64,000 nt of DNA, from the NCBI RefSeq assembly GCF_001306455.1, contig NZ_LGTQ01000009.1, positions 310,001-374,000 on the forward strand, written 5' to 3'. The position numbers were made by a program, and so were the translations under genes. Position 1 is the first letter of the stretch. The number at the start of each line of letters is the position of its first letter. This document shows positions 16,811 to 24,724 of this stretch, piece by piece. The notes under the pieces were generated by a model that worked only from the letters and a program-made list of their open reading frames with translations, made no database searches and was not told where the DNA came from. The DNA is from Jiulongibacter sediminis (GTDB taxonomy: Bacteria > Bacteroidota > Bacteroidia > Cytophagales > Spirosomataceae).

Positions 16811-17962
16811 TTGAAGGAAATAGAGCAATATGACTTCGCCATCATCGGGGCAGGGGCCGCAGGGCTTCAGCTGGCTTTGGCTTTGCTGAATGATTCTTTT
16901 TTTGCTGATCAATCTCTTGTAATTTTTGATGCTGACCTCAAAGACGAAAATGATAAAACCTGGTGTTTTTGGGAAAAAGGGAAAGGTCAATGGGACGAGC
17001 TGATCAGGCATTCGTGGTCTCAAACCACTTTTGCAGACAGTAAAGAGTTGTTAAAACTTAATACTTCGCCCTACCACTACAAAATGCTCCGAAGCCTCGA
17101 TTTTTATAATTTTGCCAAGTCAAAAATAGAACAATCTGGTCGGGTCAAATGGATTACTGAGAATGTTCAGACTACACGGGAATCAACCGAAGGGATTGAG
17201 ATTTCTGTTCAGGGCAAGACTTTTAAAGCGGGCCATTGTTTTGACAGTCGATTACCTGAAACCTACTTTAAAGACCGGGAGAGCCATAAAGTTGCCCAGC
17301 ATTTTAAGGGTCAGTTCCTGAAGTTTGATGAGCCGGTCTTTGACCAACAGAACTTCACCATGATGGACTATCGGTTGATCTACAAAAATACTACTTCCTT
17401 CATGTACATTTTGCCGGTGAATAGTCGGGAAGCCTTGTTTGAGTACACTTTTTTTAGCCCTGATCTCGTTGATGAATCGGTCTATCTGGATCAGATCAGG
17501 TCTTATGTTACTGAGTATTTTAAGAATCATAAATTTGAGGTGACCGAAGAGGAGGATGGTATAATTCCTATGACCAATTTTCCTTTTCATAAGTATCACT
17601 CAAAGCATTTGACCAAAATAGGTACGGCTGGTGGCTGGGTGAGAGCGTCAACGGGTTATTCGTTTAAGAATGCCGGAGGAAATGTGAAGAAGATCATTGA
17701 AAATCTCAAAAAGAGACAACATCCATCGACAGGCGTTTTCAAAAAGAAATATCACTTTTTTGATACTTTGCTTCTGAATGTGTTGCAGTACGAGAATCAC
17801 CTTGGTCCTGCATTTTTCGGGCAACTCTACAGAAATAACCGTCTGGAGACCATCTTCAGGTTTCTTGACGGTGAATCTGACATTTTAGATGATTTGAAAA
17901 TCGTCACTTCAGTGAATCCATGGCCTTTTTTAAAGGCGATTTACCGGGAGTTAATAGGTTAA
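16811..17962 (+). CDS. crtY: Lycopene beta-cyclase (CrtY type), TTG start
   Basis: A 383-aa FAD/NAD-fold protein with the dinucleotide motif IIGAGAAGLQLA (residues 11-22). The blocks TWCFWEKG, YHYKMLRSLDFYNF, MYILPVNSREALFEYTFFS and GTAGGWVRASTGYSFKNA are characteristic of CrtY, which cyclises lycopene to beta-carotene at the membrane. The only workable start is TTG at 16811: a stop in the same frame lies 10 nt upstream and no in-frame ATG is near. No other crt gene is in the window. It overlaps the 3' end of the convergent SET gene by 4 nt. Confidence 0.9.
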   Translation: MKEIEQYDFAIIGAGAAGLQLALALLNDSFFADQSLVIFDADLKDENDKTWCFWEKGKGQWDELIRHSWSQTTFADSKELLKLNTSPYHYKMLRSLDFYNFAKSKIEQSGRVKWITENVQTTRESTEGIEISVQGKTFKAGHCFDSRLPETYFKDRESHKVAQHFKGQFLKFDEPVFDQQNFTMMDYRLIYKNTTSFMYILPVNSREALFEYTFFSPDLVDESVYLDQIRSYVTEYFKNHKFEVTEEEDGIIPMTNFPFHKYHSKHLTKIGTAGGWVRASTGYSFKNAGGNVKKIIENLKKRQHPSTGVFKKKYHFFDTLLLNVLQYENHLGPAFFGQLYRNNRLETIFRFLDGESDILDDLKIVTSVNPWPFLKAIYRELIG

Positions 17963-18558
17963 GCCGCTTTTAACAATTTATGCTTCAAAGCATAAACAGA
18001 TTTGTAGCTTTCCGGCCTTTTCTTCAGTTCCTCAATCTCGGCTATGGTTTTTTGGTCCATGACCGGGTAAAGCGGTTGAGGCACGTCAAAAAGATGCTGA
18101 ATACTTTTAGAGACTTTGGCGTCCCAATCTAAATAGTAATGATCAAAGTCTGAGGGCATCAAGGTGCCACGACATCCTTCTTTGCCGCAGGCAATAGTCA
18201 TTGGTTCTGTTAGATTAAAAAGGCCGTATTCATCGGTAATTTGTTCACCGGGAAAGATATCATGGATAGCAATTTCAAATCCGTAACCAGTACTCATGGA
18301 ATTGCAGTGGCAGCAATGATTAACATACTTGGCAAAATCCCAGCTGACCACACGAACGCCATCCTGATCCATATAAGAATATTTTTCAATCACCTCCTGA
18401 AGGGCAGGCTCATAATTGCGAAACTCCTCTGGTTTTACACAAACTTCAAGGGCGTCTTTTACATAGGTAATGGTGCCTTCCGGAATAAACGCAGTGGCAA
18501 AAACGCCATAGCCAATCTGGTCGTTGATATAGACTAGTTTAGTATCAGGATGAAACAT
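17959..18558 (-). CDS. SET-domain protein
   Basis: A 199-aa protein with a compact SET domain: GYGVFATAFIPEGTI (residues 16-30), the YVNHCCHCNS segment (the NHxxxxN-type SAM pocket, about 92-101) and the DEYG motif near 128, with Cys residues (IACGKEGCRG) that resemble a post-SET zinc site. SET proteins methylate lysines; bacterial targets are mostly unknown. It is a lone gene whose stop overlaps the crtY stop codon region, so the two transcripts converge with no separate terminator. Confidence 0.85.
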   Translation of the reverse strand: MFHPDTKLVYINDQIGYGVFATAFIPEGTITYVKDALEVCVKPEEFRNYEPALQEVIEKYSYMDQDGVRVVSWDFAKYVNHCCHCNSMSTGYGFEIAIHDIFPGEQITDEYGLFNLTEPMTIACGKEGCRGTLMPSDFDHYYLDWDAKVSKSIQHLFDVPQPLYPVMDQKTIAEIEELKKRPESYKSVYALKHKLLKAA

Positions 18559-18667
18559 ATTTTGATTCAGTTTTTTGCAGCAATTTTATGCAAAAGTTGA
18601 ATCAGTGATACAAAAGAGGTTGAAATTATTTTTTCTAATTAAGTGGCTTATAATGAGTGGTTAATAA

Positions 18668-20104
18668 TTATCTTTTCGTCAATTCAAGATACCTGTTTCG
18701 TAGCTTTTCAAGCATTTCAGATTCAGTTTCTGCGAGGTTTTGGTTTTGCCCCAGATCTCTTGACAAATCATAGAGCTGTTCTTCCATTGAAAACCCGGTT
18801 TCATTATTGACATGTTGTACCACAGCAGGGCCTTGATTTGCCGGGAGATAAGCCCAATTTTTCCAGCGAAGGGCTGTTCTTCCCATAGCTTGAATGACCA
18901 ACTCTTCTCTACCTTTTTGCTCTTTACCCAAAAGCATGTTTAGGAAATTTTGACCATCATAATGGCTTTCGCCTGAACTTATGAGTGATTTCATGGATGC
19001 GGCTATGTCTAATTGAGAAATCATTTCGTCAGAGGTTCCGGGGTTTATTTTTCCTTTCCAGTAAGTAATGAATGGTACGCGGGTTCCGGCCTCAAATAAA
19101 CTGTATTTCCCTCCTCGTAAAGGTCCTCTTGGTGTGTGATCACCGAGTTTTTCAACAGCGTCGTCATAGTAGCCGTCGTTCAGAACAGGGCCGTTATCTG
19201 AGCTGAAAATGATTAGGGTGTTTTCTAATAGTCCGTCTTTTCCCAGTTTGTCTAATAATTGACCTACACAGTAATCAGCTTCCAGAATAGCATCTCCACG
19301 AGGACCCATGCCTGATTTCCCTACGAACTTTTCGTTCGGAACCCGCGGAACATGTGGCTCATGGAGTCCGTAATACAGGAAGAATGGTTTCTGACGGTTG
19401 GCATCGATAAAGCTATAAACCTCATTGAGAAAGATTTCATACATGGTCTCGTCAGTCCAAAGAGCTGACTTTCCACCCTTCATGAAGCCAATTCGGGGAA
19501 TACCATTATGCACGGACATATTATGACCGTGCTGCCACTTTATTTTGGTCATGAGTTCCGGATTTGAGATGGCCGTCGGTTCACCTTCGAAATTTTCCTG
19601 ATAGTTGACATAAAGCGGGTCGTCAGGGCTAAGATTTTCAACCATCTTATTTTTCACATAGACCGTGGGTACACGGTCGTTAGTAGCGGCCATGATATAA
19701 CTGTAGTCGAAACCGAGATGCCATTTCCCAATTACAGCGGTGCTGTAGCCTGCACTGCTGAAGATATCGGCAATAGTAGTGGTATCTGGATGAATGAGTA
19801 GGGGAGCATCACCAGCTAGTACTCGAGCCCGCTCATTTCGCCAAGGGTAAATGCCTGTCAAAAGTGAAAAACGACTTGGAGTACAGGTAGCAGAGGTGGC
19901 GTAGGCTTGAGTAAATTTTATACCGCCAGCGGCTAGTCGGTCAATATTTGGGGTATGAAGTGTTCCGCTTTCATAGGCACTCACATCTCCATATCCTAGA
20001 TCATCGGCGTAGATGATGATGACGTTGGGGGTTTGAGTTTTTTCTTCCTTTGAGCAGGAAATGAATAGACTGACAAGGCAAAGAAATCCGAGGGCTTTTT
20101 TCAT
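18668..20104 (-). CDS. Lipoprotein S1-family sulfatase
   Basis: A 478-aa S1 sulfatase. The lipobox LFISC puts the lipidated cysteine at residue 17, so the enzyme is membrane anchored, probably at the cell surface or periplasm. The metal pair Asp34-Asp35 and the motif C74-T-P-S-R-F-S-L-L-T-G are intact; this is the classic CxPSR form. The ATG at 20104 starts the signal peptide; an upstream in-frame TTG adds seven residues. A SusCD pair, glycosidase and maturase are absent. A perfect palindrome separates it from the helicase gene upstream. Confidence 0.93.
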   Translation of the reverse strand: MKKALGFLCLVSLFISCSKEEKTQTPNVIIIYADDLGYGDVSAYESGTLHTPNIDRLAAGGIKFTQAYATSATCTPSRFSLLTGIYPWRNERARVLAGDAPLLIHPDTTTIADIFSSAGYSTAVIGKWHLGFDYSYIMAATNDRVPTVYVKNKMVENLSPDDPLYVNYQENFEGEPTAISNPELMTKIKWQHGHNMSVHNGIPRIGFMKGGKSALWTDETMYEIFLNEVYSFIDANRQKPFFLYYGLHEPHVPRVPNEKFVGKSGMGPRGDAILEADYCVGQLLDKLGKDGLLENTLIIFSSDNGPVLNDGYYDDAVEKLGDHTPRGPLRGGKYSLFEAGTRVPFITYWKGKINPGTSDEMISQLDIAASMKSLISSGESHYDGQNFLNMLLGKEQKGREELVIQAMGRTALRWKNWAYLPANQGPAVVQHVNNETGFSMEEQLYDLSRDLGQNQNLAETESEMLEKLRNRYLELTKR

Positions 20105-20156
20105 GGGATAGGGTTTGGAAGACAAGATACAAATTTCTCAAACACCGATAACCTGT

Positions 20157-20199
20157 AAAATAAACCTCACAGGTCTTCAAGACCTGTGAGGTTTATTTT
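20157..20199. repeat. 43-bp perfect palindrome (intergenic repeat/terminator)
   Basis: Arms of 21 bp at 20157-20177 and 20179-20199 are exact inverted copies around one central base; the core is AACCTCACAGGTCTT. Its 3' edge touches the helicase stop codon. Hairpins with this core are a well-known dispersed element in Bacteroidota genomes. It likely also ends the helicase transcript. Confidence 0.8.
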
Positions 20200-23128
20200 A
20201 ATCGAGTAAACTCATGATATCCTCCTGATCCAACGATTTTGAGAAGGTTTCTTCGGTGGTGATAAGCTCATCGAAAAGTTTTCTTTTCGCTCTCTGAAGA
20301 GTCAAAATCTTTTCCTCCACCGTGTTTCTACTGATAAACTTATAGGTAAATACTGTGTTTTTCTGACCGATTCTATGAGCCCGGTCCACCGCCTGAGCTT
20401 CTATGGCCGGGTTCCACCAAGGGTCAAGAAGAAATACATATTCTGCAGCCGTAAGGTTAAGACCAACGCCTCCAGCTTTTAGTGAAATGAGGAAGACCTT
20501 AATATCAGGGTTTTCCTGAAATTTCTCTACTTCCTTTTTGCGGTCTTTTGTGCCTCCATCGAGATAGGAGTGGCAAATTTTATGCTTATCCAGATACTTT
20601 CGGATAATATTTAGATGTTTGACGAACTGACTAAAAACGAGCACTTTACTTCCGCCTTCAATAACACTTTTGAGCTTATGAATTACGTCTGAATCTTTGC
20701 CACTATCGCCCTCATATTCTTCATCTACCATAAGTGGATTATTGGCAATTTGGCGAAGCTTGGTAAGGCCCTGTAAAACAACAAGCTGAGACTTGTTAAT
20801 GCCTTGCTGCTCAATATGGTCAAGGATGAGATTACGGTAGTAGGCCTTCGTTTCTTCGTATACTTTTTCCTGCTGTTCAGACATATCGCAGTATTGTACA
20901 CTATCGATTTTTTCAGGTAGCTCAGTGGCTACCTGAGATTTATGCCTGCGAAGCATGAAAGGCTTTATTTTGCTGTAAAGTCGTTTAGTGGCTGCTTCGT
21001 CCTGTTTTTTCTCGATAGGCTGCTGGTATTTATCTTTAAAATACGATTGCGACCCTAATAGTCCCGGATTGACAAAAGTCATTTGACTCCATAAATCCAT
21101 GGTATTGTTTTCCAATGGCGTACCGGTCAGGATTAATCGGTTTTTACAATTCAGCAGGCGAACGGCCTTTGAAATATTGGATGCCGGGTTTTTAATGGCT
21201 TGGGATTCATCAAGAATTACATATTCAAATCTAAATTTCTCGATAAAATCAATATCCAATCTTAGGACTCCGTAGGAGGTTAGAATAAGGTCGTATTCTC
21301 CGAAATGTCCTGTATCTTTTGTTCTTAAAGTACCAGAGTGTACCAAGACCTTCAGTTCAGGTGTAAAGCGTTCAGCTTCTTTTTGCCAGTTATACAATAA
21401 TGAGGTAGGCATCACCAACAGCGTTGGGTGTTTGACTCCGTCTGATTTAAGCGATTGTAGAAATGCCAGGGTCATCACTGTTTTACCAAGACCCATATCA
21501 TCGGCCAGACAGCCCCCCAGATTAAAATCACGGAGGAAACAAAGCCAGTCGTATCCGGCTTTTTGGTACGGCCTCAGTTCTCCCTGAAATTCTTTGGGAA
21601 CATCGTAAGATTTGATTTCGTCAAAATGTTGGAGGTTTTCGAGTTTACGTCCAATGACCGTGTTGGCTAATCCATCCTCGTCCAGATTTTGCACCATGGC
21701 GATATGGTGTTTTTTGAGAATCAGCTCATCTTCATCACCAAGATCTGATAGTGTAAACAGTTCATGGTATCGGATAAACCACTCTTCAGGTATCACTGCA
21801 ATCTTACCATCGGGTAATCTGAACTCCCTGATATTGGCCAGAACAAGTTCTCTGAGTTTTAGAATAGGTAACTCAAAACTCCCGAAACGGACCTTCGTTT
21901 TAATGTCAAACCAGTCGTTATTCTCGACGATATTAACCTCAATAGAAGAAACACCAAGGAAATATTCTTTTTTGGCGTCAGGTGCTTGTTTTACGTCTAT
22001 CCCCGCTTCCTTAAGTGCATCAGCGTTGAGCTGTAACCAGCTGAAAGCTTCTGATTTTGGCAGAGCTTTACGGCCATGGATAAGGTTTTGACCAAGCGAT
22101 TTAATTTTCTCTATGATTTGCTTTTCAAAAGCAAGATCACGTTTCATTTTATGGAAAATCCATGCATCATCTTTTTCTTCAACGTTGACATAGGAGTTAG
22201 CGGCGAAGCTATCGAAACGGAAAGTCTTGTCGCCATAGGCAAAGCTGAGGTCAAATGTAATTTTTGAGCTGGTAACATCGTCATCCTGACCTTGAGAAAA
22301 AAGGTCTTTGGCAATTTTTCCTCCGCCACTTTCAGTTAGAAGAAGAATTGGTTTTGCGGTGGCCTGTTCTTCGACAATATTAAAGCCCTCACCATGGCCA
22401 AAAACGTTAAATTGGGCTACTAATGGCCCTACAAACTTCCTGAAGTACGTTTTCTCAATTTTTCGGTCAATGCGGATATTGTTTTTATCCAGAAAAGGTT
22501 TGAGCTTTTTCGCATCAACGTATGGCTCAAAATGATACAGACTGTTTTCGCTCAAAAGAAAGGCCGGAGAATCACATAAAATCTGAGCACCCACATGCTG
22601 CAGACGCACCTTTTCACCCTTGCATTTAATCACAGGGAAATAAATGGTATGATCTTCTTTGCGGTCAAAATTGAGATACACCTTCGCCGGTTCGTCCAAC
22701 ACATTAACCTCCTGACCCATCGGAATGCCGTCGTTTGACATCACAAAAAAGCGTTTGCCAATCAGTTTTGGCAATATAGACGCCCGGTATTTATTGAGGT
22801 ATTCCTCAATAGCTGCCTGAAGAGCCAGATCCGGCTTTTCCCCATAAACCTTAGTGAAGTAGTCGAAAGGTTTAAGTTTTTTGGGATTAAATTTTTTTAG
22901 AATGGCATCCTGCTGAATGGCATCCATAAGCTTCACCAGTTCAATATCGACCTCGTCAATGCCTTTTGAAAACTCCTTGATATTCATGGAAGAAACATTC
23001 TGATAGGCATAGGTCAGCTCCTCTTTGGCATTTAATTGGACCATGTAAGATTCAAACAGATAGCCAAGGTACTGATGCTCAAAGAGCGAGTAGATGATTT
23101 GAAAAGGCTCGGCGGTTGATACCTTCAT
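20198..23128 (-). CDS. SNF2/SWI2-family DEAD-box-like helicase
   Basis: A 976-aa superfamily 2 ATPase. After a 500-residue N-terminal region comes the SNF2 core: Walker A DDMGLGKT (about 541), Walker B DESQ (about 648), SxTGTPLENN, and helicase motifs V-VI in SLKAGGVGLNLTAA and QAVDRAHRIGQ near residue 920. Such bacterial SNF2 proteins (HepA/RapA-like or with SWIM domains) remodel DNA or RNA polymerase complexes; the N-terminal region shows no SWIM zinc cysteines. Its position in a defence context is not indicated: the neighbours are a sulfatase and a Kelch protein. Confidence 0.93.
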   Translation of the reverse strand: MKVSTAEPFQIIYSLFEHQYLGYLFESYMVQLNAKEELTYAYQNVSSMNIKEFSKGIDEVDIELVKLMDAIQQDAILKKFNPKKLKPFDYFTKVYGEKPDLALQAAIEEYLNKYRASILPKLIGKRFFVMSNDGIPMGQEVNVLDEPAKVYLNFDRKEDHTIYFPVIKCKGEKVRLQHVGAQILCDSPAFLLSENSLYHFEPYVDAKKLKPFLDKNNIRIDRKIEKTYFRKFVGPLVAQFNVFGHGEGFNIVEEQATAKPILLLTESGGGKIAKDLFSQGQDDDVTSSKITFDLSFAYGDKTFRFDSFAANSYVNVEEKDDAWIFHKMKRDLAFEKQIIEKIKSLGQNLIHGRKALPKSEAFSWLQLNADALKEAGIDVKQAPDAKKEYFLGVSSIEVNIVENNDWFDIKTKVRFGSFELPILKLRELVLANIREFRLPDGKIAVIPEEWFIRYHELFTLSDLGDEDELILKKHHIAMVQNLDEDGLANTVIGRKLENLQHFDEIKSYDVPKEFQGELRPYQKAGYDWLCFLRDFNLGGCLADDMGLGKTVMTLAFLQSLKSDGVKHPTLLVMPTSLLYNWQKEAERFTPELKVLVHSGTLRTKDTGHFGEYDLILTSYGVLRLDIDFIEKFRFEYVILDESQAIKNPASNISKAVRLLNCKNRLILTGTPLENNTMDLWSQMTFVNPGLLGSQSYFKDKYQQPIEKKQDEAATKRLYSKIKPFMLRRHKSQVATELPEKIDSVQYCDMSEQQEKVYEETKAYYRNLILDHIEQQGINKSQLVVLQGLTKLRQIANNPLMVDEEYEGDSGKDSDVIHKLKSVIEGGSKVLVFSQFVKHLNIIRKYLDKHKICHSYLDGGTKDRKKEVEKFQENPDIKVFLISLKAGGVGLNLTAAEYVFLLDPWWNPAIEAQAVDRAHRIGQKNTVFTYKFISRNTVEEKILTLQRAKRKLFDELITTEETFSKSLDQEDIMSLLD

Positions 23129-23245
23129 TTTCAGGGTTTAAAAGCAGCCATTTTGAATTAAAATGACGTTCGATTTAAAAAGTAAACCTCGAAAATAGGC
23201 AGGAGTGTCTCAGTGGGCAAATTAAGTTATCAACAGGAGGATTTA

Positions 23246-23282
23246 TCCGATGACTTTTTCAAATAAAAGGTAAGTCATCGGA
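23246..23282. repeat. Inverted repeat beside the Kelch gene stop
   Basis: TCCGATGACTT (23246-23256) and AAGTCATCGGA (23272-23282) are exact 11-bp inverted copies around a 15-nt loop, starting 10 nt past the Kelch stop. No strong T tract follows on either strand, so terminator function is uncertain. Confidence 0.55.
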
Positions 23283-23292
23283 CGATTTCTAA

Positions 23293-24243
23293 TTAAAAAC
23301 ACTCCATCGTATTCCTCTCCGGCTGGCCACCACGATTGGCTACACCTGAAGAGATGTAGATTTTTTTACCGACCATTTGTGCAGAAGTACCATGGCGACC
23401 TTGGTTCAAGCTCGGAAGGCTCTCCCAGGTCATCGTTTTTGGGTCAAAGGCTTCAACCTCGTCATGTGCCTCAAGATGGTGAGGACCTTCGCCGCCCATG
23501 AAAACTGCCTTACCTTTATAAGTAACTGCCCCATTTCCTGCACGAGTAGTTGGGATATTATCTTCTGCAGTTGTCCATTGGCCCGTTTTAAAATCGTACA
23601 CATCTGTTTCCGGAATGACGATATCAAAGACGTGCCCTGTTTTATGAGTTGATCTTCTACCGGCGGCTACTACAAGTTTATCGCCTACCATGGTCACATT
23701 GATGTGATCTCGGGCTTGAGGAGCATCGGGCAATTCTTTCCATTGGTTAGTGGCAGGGTCATATTCATCAAACCAGGTCACGTGACCATCCCAATGACCA
23801 TCAGTGATACCACAAACCATGTAAATCTTGTTTTTATACACAAAACAACCGGCCGAACCACGTTTCCTTGGAATTTCAGGACCTTCTCTCCACCCGTCCT
23901 TTTCCGGGTTGTAAATCATGATATTCGGGATCGGTGTTTCATGTGGGAAAGGGCCCGTAAGAGCTCCCAATACATATATTTCTCCATTATAAGCTACCCC
24001 CTGAAAATGATGAATTTCAAGTGGAGTTTCACCCTTCTTCTTCCAGGTTTTAGTTTTTACATCGTAAACTTCCAATGGTTTAATACCGCGGCCACCGAAA
24101 AGATATAATTTGTTTTTGATGGCCACGAAACTGTTTTCACTACGGTGAATGCTTTCATTTTTGGTTTCAACCAGTTGCCAGTTTTGAGCAAAAGTACTTA
24201 AACAAAGAAGTGTAATGACGGAAGAAAGGAGCAGTTTTTTCAT
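23293..24243 (-). CDS. Secreted Kelch-repeat beta-propeller protein
   Basis: A 316-aa protein with a signal peptide (residues 1-19, ending FAQ) followed by about six Kelch repeats. The repeats show the usual GG...Y...W pattern, for example LYLFGGRGIKPLEVYDVKTKTWKKKG, then IYVLG...IMIYNPEKDGW and KAVFMGGEG...EAFDPKTMTWESL. Kelch propellers bind glycans or proteins; some, such as NanM, are sugar mutarotases, but the catalytic residues of that family cannot be checked here. It is a single gene. Confidence 0.85.
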   Translation of the reverse strand: MKKLLLSSVITLLCLSTFAQNWQLVETKNESIHRSENSFVAIKNKLYLFGGRGIKPLEVYDVKTKTWKKKGETPLEIHHFQGVAYNGEIYVLGALTGPFPHETPIPNIMIYNPEKDGWREGPEIPRKRGSAGCFVYKNKIYMVCGITDGHWDGHVTWFDEYDPATNQWKELPDAPQARDHINVTMVGDKLVVAAGRRSTHKTGHVFDIVIPETDVYDFKTGQWTTAEDNIPTTRAGNGAVTYKGKAVFMGGEGPHHLEAHDEVEAFDPKTMTWESLPSLNQGRHGTSAQMVGKKIYISSGVANRGGQPERNTMECF

Positions 24244-24397
24244 ATTTCAAAAGGGTTTATAATCGTACCAAAATAAGGAGATTTTTTTGAAGTTCTTTCG
24301 GCTACCGACAACCGTTTCCTTTCTGTCGAGCAGATTGTCAAAATGGGCTTTTCAAAAATGACTTCAGCATGTCTGACACTTTTTGTCTGACCTGTTG

Positions 24398-24430
24398 AAA
24401 AAAAGACCGCTCTCAGTGAGAACGGCCTTT
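24398..24430 (-). terminator. clpB-distal terminator, copy 1
   Basis: Minus-strand RNA forms a 13-bp stem with a 3-nt loop, followed by seven Us. Two pairs are G-U wobbles that would be mismatches on the plus strand, so the hairpin is built for minus-strand transcription. Confidence 0.75.
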
Positions 24431-24499
24431 AACTCTATTCAAGACTACGCGTCCCGCCCAACCGATTATAGTTCTAACTTTTGTTGTTGGGCCAGAAGC

Positions 24500-24534
24500 A
24501 AAAAAAAAGACCGCTTTCAACGAGAACGGCCTTT
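24500..24534 (-). terminator. clpB-distal terminator, copy 2
   Basis: Same hairpin as copy 1 with a changed loop, followed by nine Us in minus-strand RNA. Confidence 0.75.
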
Positions 24535-24618
24535 ATCTCTATTCAAGACTACGGGTCCCGGCGAGTCGTCGCACCGTCCAACCTATTATAGTTCTAACTT
24601 TTGTTGTATGGCCAGAAG

Positions 24619-24653
24619 CAAAAAAAAGACCGTCCTCAACGAGAACGGCCTTT
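24619..24653 (-). terminator. clpB-proximal terminator, copy 3
   Basis: The first hairpin met by RNA polymerase leaving clpB, about 70 nt after its stop; the stem is the same and is followed by eight Us. Confidence 0.8.
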
Positions 24654-24724
24654 CTATCTATTCAACCCTAACCTATTATAGTTCTTATTTAATGCGTTCA
24701 AAACGCTGATTCATATTGGTGAAC

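Larger units (their letters stand above)
24398..24700 (-). repeat. Three tandem terminator-bearing repeats 3' of clpB
   Basis: A 480-bp gap (24244-24724) has no gene. It contains three imperfect direct repeats of about 104 and 119 bp spacing. Each unit has a hairpin, a conserved TATTCAAGACTACG block, a CCAACC-TATTATAGTTCT block and an AACTTTTGTTGT-GGCCAGAAGC block; the third is shortened. An ORF on the plus strand across them is judged a chance frame. Confidence 0.85.

Noticed and set aside
21612-22091. 159-codon antisense frame inside the SNF2 gene
   Set aside because: Low-complexity Ser-rich shadow of the helicase coding sequence.
24398-24660. CRISPR-like array
   Set aside because: Only three imperfect units with uneven spacing (104 and 119 bp) and similar, not unique, linkers; no cas gene nearby.
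24383-24709. A 108-codon plus-strand frame across the clpB repeats
   Set aside because: It simply reads through the three direct repeats and their hairpins, giving repeated SSNFCC and ARSKKK strings; the RNA folds point to the other strand and no start signal is present.
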